Part shown: in pieces, positions 17,725-20,891 of the stretch
Layout of the letters: each line of letters begins with the position of its first letter
How positions within the stretch are numbered: the stretch's first letter is position 1
From: Oppiella nova
Taxonomy: Eukaryota > Arthropoda > Arachnida > Sarcoptiformes > Oppiidae
Length of the DNA: 20,891 bases
Assembly (NCBI GenBank): GCA_905397405.1
Contig: CAJPVJ010000740.1
Coordinates: forward strand, 1 to 20,891
Direction: 5' to 3'
Notes under the pieces: model-generated
Told to the model about the DNA's origin: nothing
The model's input: the letters and a program-made list of their open reading frames with translations, nothing else
Database searches by the model: none
Program-made: the position numbers and the translations under genes

Positions 17725-19064
17725 TCATTTTAATTTACTAGAAAACTTATACACCAATATGAAATATCGCATAAACCTAAAAACAATCTAAAAATATAAA
17801 TAATACATACACGGTATGATGTTATTAATTCAACACAGTATATTGTTAGTAACATTATAATTACCTGATAAAACACGGGGAATGTTAATGTTATGGTGGG
17901 CCCCAGGGTTACCCCGATTTTCCTATCACTACTCAATCTCTCGAAATACGCCATAAGTCTGAGTTTGAATCGCATGCGAAACGGGTAGCCATTGATACGC
18001 CACTGGAGTCGCGATAATAGTCGGCTATGGCTATGGATTTGTTTAGAGAAATACGCGAAAGCATATTGCAGGGCAAATATTAGCATGGTCATAATTAATA
18101 GGCTTATACCGAAAAATATTTTCGTAGCAAAATGTATGTTTTCAAACAGGAATTGGTGCATTATGAGCAGGTTCACCGGGAATAATGTTAATATATACGC
18201 TAGGTATATACCTGACCAAAATTTATTATATTTATAAATATCTAAACAAAAATAATTATGCTGGATCATAAATGTGTTTGCCCATTTAAATGCGTTGTAG
18301 GTGTTAAAATTACTAGATACATTATTGGGTATTATAATATCGGTTTTATTAATATGCTTGATCAGGGTAATACCATAAACACCTAGCAGACAAATAAATG
18401 TAACACAAACCATGGTGTCCACGATGAATACATTAAATATAAAAATATGACACTTGTGGCAAAATGCTCAGGATAAATGTTTTAACCGAATAAAATTTTA
18501 TGATAATTGTAATGAATAGTAGCATTGTACTAGTTACTGTAATAAAAAACTATTAATATTAGAAAATTGTACTAGTTAACAATTTAAATAATTATTACCC
18601 ATAGATGTAAAAATAAGTTTATGTATGTAATAAATATATTTTGCATATAGTCTAATATTTAAAATATCTTTGTACCTAATGGTTACATTGGTCACATTTC
18701 TTATTGTTATGAGACCTTGCGTAAATTTCATAATTAATATCCAGCTGGAGTTGTTAATTGATTGTCGTAGGTGAAATTTACAAAATATGTACACACCAAA
18801 CGCCATGGACAATACACAGATAATTGAATTATAATCATGAATACCTCCCATATATTCAGCTAGGTCATATAGTATTAATCGGGTTTCATGGTCAGCCTTG
18901 ATGCAATATATTATTTTCAACATTGACAATATGTAACATATAATTACCAAGTATTCAAAAAATGAATTGTTCTTATACAATTCAGATTTATTAGTTATTT
19001 TATTTACATAATAATCAATAATGGTGTTTGAAACATTTTTAGTATTTATTTTGACTGGAACCAT
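17725..19064 (-). CDS. Gustatory-receptor-like 7-helix protein 1, with a likely frameshift
   Basis: Exon 1 (18599-19064, ATG at 19064), exon 2 (17865-18536) and a 20-codon exon 3 (17725-17787) are placed by comparison with the neighbouring copy. Several hydrophobic segments are visible: LVIICYILSMLKIIYCI and ICVLSMAFGVYIFCKF in exon 1, and LAYILTLFPVNLLIMHQFLF and ISLLIMTMLIFALQYAFAYF in exon 2. The conserved end RMRFKLRLMAYFERLSSDRK, then GPTITLTFPVFYQ and RFMRYFILVYK, corresponds to the C-terminal region of arthropod gustatory receptors. Exon 2 is 672 nt against 677 in the paralogue, so the frame shifts near 18449-18455, between TFILSILPQV and HIFIFNVFIVD. An alternative acceptor (ctgag at about 18470) would avoid the shift but drop the conserved segment. 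Pseudogene or polymorphic null is likely. The family call rests on topology and the C-terminal pattern only. Confidence 0.6.
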
Positions 19065-19478
19065 TTTGACTTAACTAATATTAGTAATCATAAAATAATA
19101 TTTATATAATATTTAATATGATATTAATTTTGCAACCAAATAGTTATTTTATTTACTATATGTATAGTTAATTTTTAAATATTTTTATTCAATAGCTATA
19201 ATGACATTAGAAAATATTATAATGCCATCAATCATAGGATAATTAAAAATCAATAATAATCAATATTTCTGTGTTGAATGCAAAACCATTTTGAATGTCA
19301 TAAAAATATTATCTATAAATATAATATTATGACATCCGAAATATTTGACATTAATATTTATAGCACGCTACTATTAGATTACCTAAAGTACTGTACATAA
19401 CAATATAACTGTATTTATATTCAAAACAAATTATGATTTAAATATGATTTATTATTTTCTATATTAATATTATCATTA
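19065..19478. other. Intergenic region between the two receptor genes
   Basis: AT-rich, with no gene. An imperfect hairpin lies at about 19294-19335 (atgtcataaaaatattat against ataatattatgacat). The promoter of receptor 1 must lie in its left part. Confidence 0.4.
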
Positions 19479-20891
19479 TTATTTTAATTTATCGGCCAAT
19501 TTATGAACAAGAATAAAATATCTCATAAATCTTATTACAATCTATAAATAAAATAATTATATTAATAAACAGTAGAAAACAATTTATAGTGATGTATGTT
19601 ATTTTTTAAAACATTAATGTCACCTACTTGGAAAAATACCGGATATGTCAGGGTAATAGTGGGCCCCAGGGTTACCCCAATTTTCCGACTACTACTCAAT
19701 CTCTCGAAATACGCCATAAGTCTGAGTTTGAATCGCATGCAAAACGGGTAGCCATTGATACGCCACTGTAGTCGTGATAGTCGTACACATGGCCTATGTA
19801 TTTGGTTGGACAGGTAGGCGTAAATAAATAATAGTGAAAACCCACATAACGTAAATGAAAATAGTAAAATATCATAAAATATTTTTCCTTTAAGTTGTAT
19901 ATTTTCAAATATAAATTGATATAACATTAGCAGGTTAATAGGTATTATTGTTAGTATGTATAACATTAAGTCTTGAGATATAAATTTGTTAAAATACGAT
20001 ATATCGTTGCAAAAATATGTATGCTGGGTAATAAATGTTTCTGCCCATTTATGTATTTTGTAAATATTTAAAAACATTTTAAGATTTGGTTTGAATACAC
20101 CAAGATCGTATTTATTAATTTGCTTAATTACCCTGATACAGTACACATTTATGATGATAATAAATGTAAGCATAACTAAGCCATCCATGATGATTGTATC
20201 AAATATAATTATGTGGATGATTTGCGGTATTAGAGAAATTAGGAATGTTTTAAATGTGTGAAATTTTAGTGTCAAGGTAATAAATAATAAGCATGACATA
20301 AGCACTGTAAATAAAAATAAAAAATATAATTATTATTCATTTAATTATATATTTTTCTATTTATTTTTCTATTTTAAATGTTTAAAAGGCATATATATAA
20401 ACATTAATTTTAAATTTGTTTTAATATAAATTAAATATAACAAAACTTTAGCAAGCTTATACTTAGTTTAAAACTTATTTCAAATACTTGTTTTGTATTT
20501 AATGCTTTTTATATAAATTATAAAATATTTTAATATTTACTCATTGATGCAAGCACAATGTTGAAACCAAAATAAGTAATCCTTACAAATTTTCTTAGAA
20601 ATAATATATCCCGATAATTAATATTCATCTTGGTCATTTGACTGATTGTAATTCTACCCCGGATAAATTCAAATAGTAAACTCCATTGGACTTTCTGTTT
20701 AGATTGTCGTAGGTGCAAATTATAAAATACACACACACCTAGTACCGATAACAAAGTAGACATGATTGAATTATAATCATGAATACCTCCTAAGAATTGT
20801 GGTAGATCATACAATAATAAACGAGTATTGTAAGTAGCCTTGATACAATAAATAATTTTAACAGCGTGTATCACATATAAAATTATTATAA
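19479..20891 (-). CDS. Gustatory-receptor-like 7-helix protein 2, 5' end outside window
   Basis: Exon 1 (20541 to beyond 20891), exon 2 (19628-20304) and exon 3 (19479-19541) follow GT..AG rules with the same phases as receptor 1 (phase 1, then phase 0 after a Gln). The frame is open throughout, and exon 1 is still open at the window edge, so the start is missing. Landmarks shared with receptor 1 are KIIYCIKA, LGGIHDYNSI, LHLRQS, KTFLISLIPQI, WAETFITQHTYFCND, SRLQWRINGYPF, KLRLMAYFERLSS, KIGVTLGPTITLTYPVFFQ, and the final exon RFMRYFILVHKLADKLK. Stretches of 18-20 hydrophobic residues recur about seven times over the two genes' common length. A plasma-membrane chemoreceptor of the gustatory type is the best guess. 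Unlike copy 1, it has no break in the visible part. Confidence 0.6.

Noticed and set aside
17992-18237. 81-codon plus-strand frame
   Set aside because: It is antisense to receptor 1 exon 2, which has a clear paralogue.
1-20891. CRISPR array, bacterial operon or rRNA/tRNA genes
   Set aside because: No regularly spaced short repeats, ribosome binding sites or RNA gene signatures are seen, and genes have spliceosomal introns.

Overview
The window looks like nuclear DNA of an arthropod, most likely a mite. It is very AT-rich. Genes are split by short GT..AG introns, mostly 50-100 bp. It holds a tandem family of secreted asparaginyl-endopeptidase (legumain, C13) genes and a tandem pair of gustatory-receptor-like seven-helix proteins, two families that are often expanded in mites. 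The taxon is inferred; the gene families are read from the sequence.

Layout. Bases 1-2050 hold repeats: a small hairpin element, a block about 1.27 kb long with inverted ends, and a 150-bp tandem repeat. Bases 2060-8270 hold three decayed legumain copies on the minus strand (called D, C and E here), each with a related 3' flank, plus two small inverted-repeat elements. Bases 8251-9929 hold an intronless, less AT-rich minus-strand island of unrecognised ORFs. Bases 10080-13343 hold a nine-exon legumain gene (A) and its duplicated 3' flank, with an orphan exon-like stretch on the plus strand. Bases 14052-14728 hold a three-exon gamma-glutamylamine cyclotransferase (GGACT-like) gene on the plus strand. 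It converges on an intact nine-exon legumain (B, 14974-16853, minus). Bases 17725-20891 hold two three-exon gustatory-receptor-like genes on the minus strand; the second runs off the window.

The main result concerns exon 8 of the three closest legumain copies. The same exon stretch is disturbed differently in each. In A it is a perfect 128-bp tandem duplication. In D it is a perfect 66-bp duplication separated by an N. In C it is an 84-nt stretch that is the base-by-base complement, without reversal, of the D sequence (84/84). No known biological process makes a parallel complement, so this points to a gap-filling or sequence-handling error in a collapsed repeat family. It affects which copies should be called pseudogenes. 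The divergent copy B is clean.

Biologically, A and B keep the legumain catalytic Asn, His and Cys, but the residues that form the Asn-specific S1 pocket in human legumain are replaced. The GGACT-like protein has Cys where the family has its catalytic Glu, and it carries a Cys-rich tail. The two receptor genes share a 121-bp block that is 94% identical inside otherwise diverged sequence, which suggests gene conversion.
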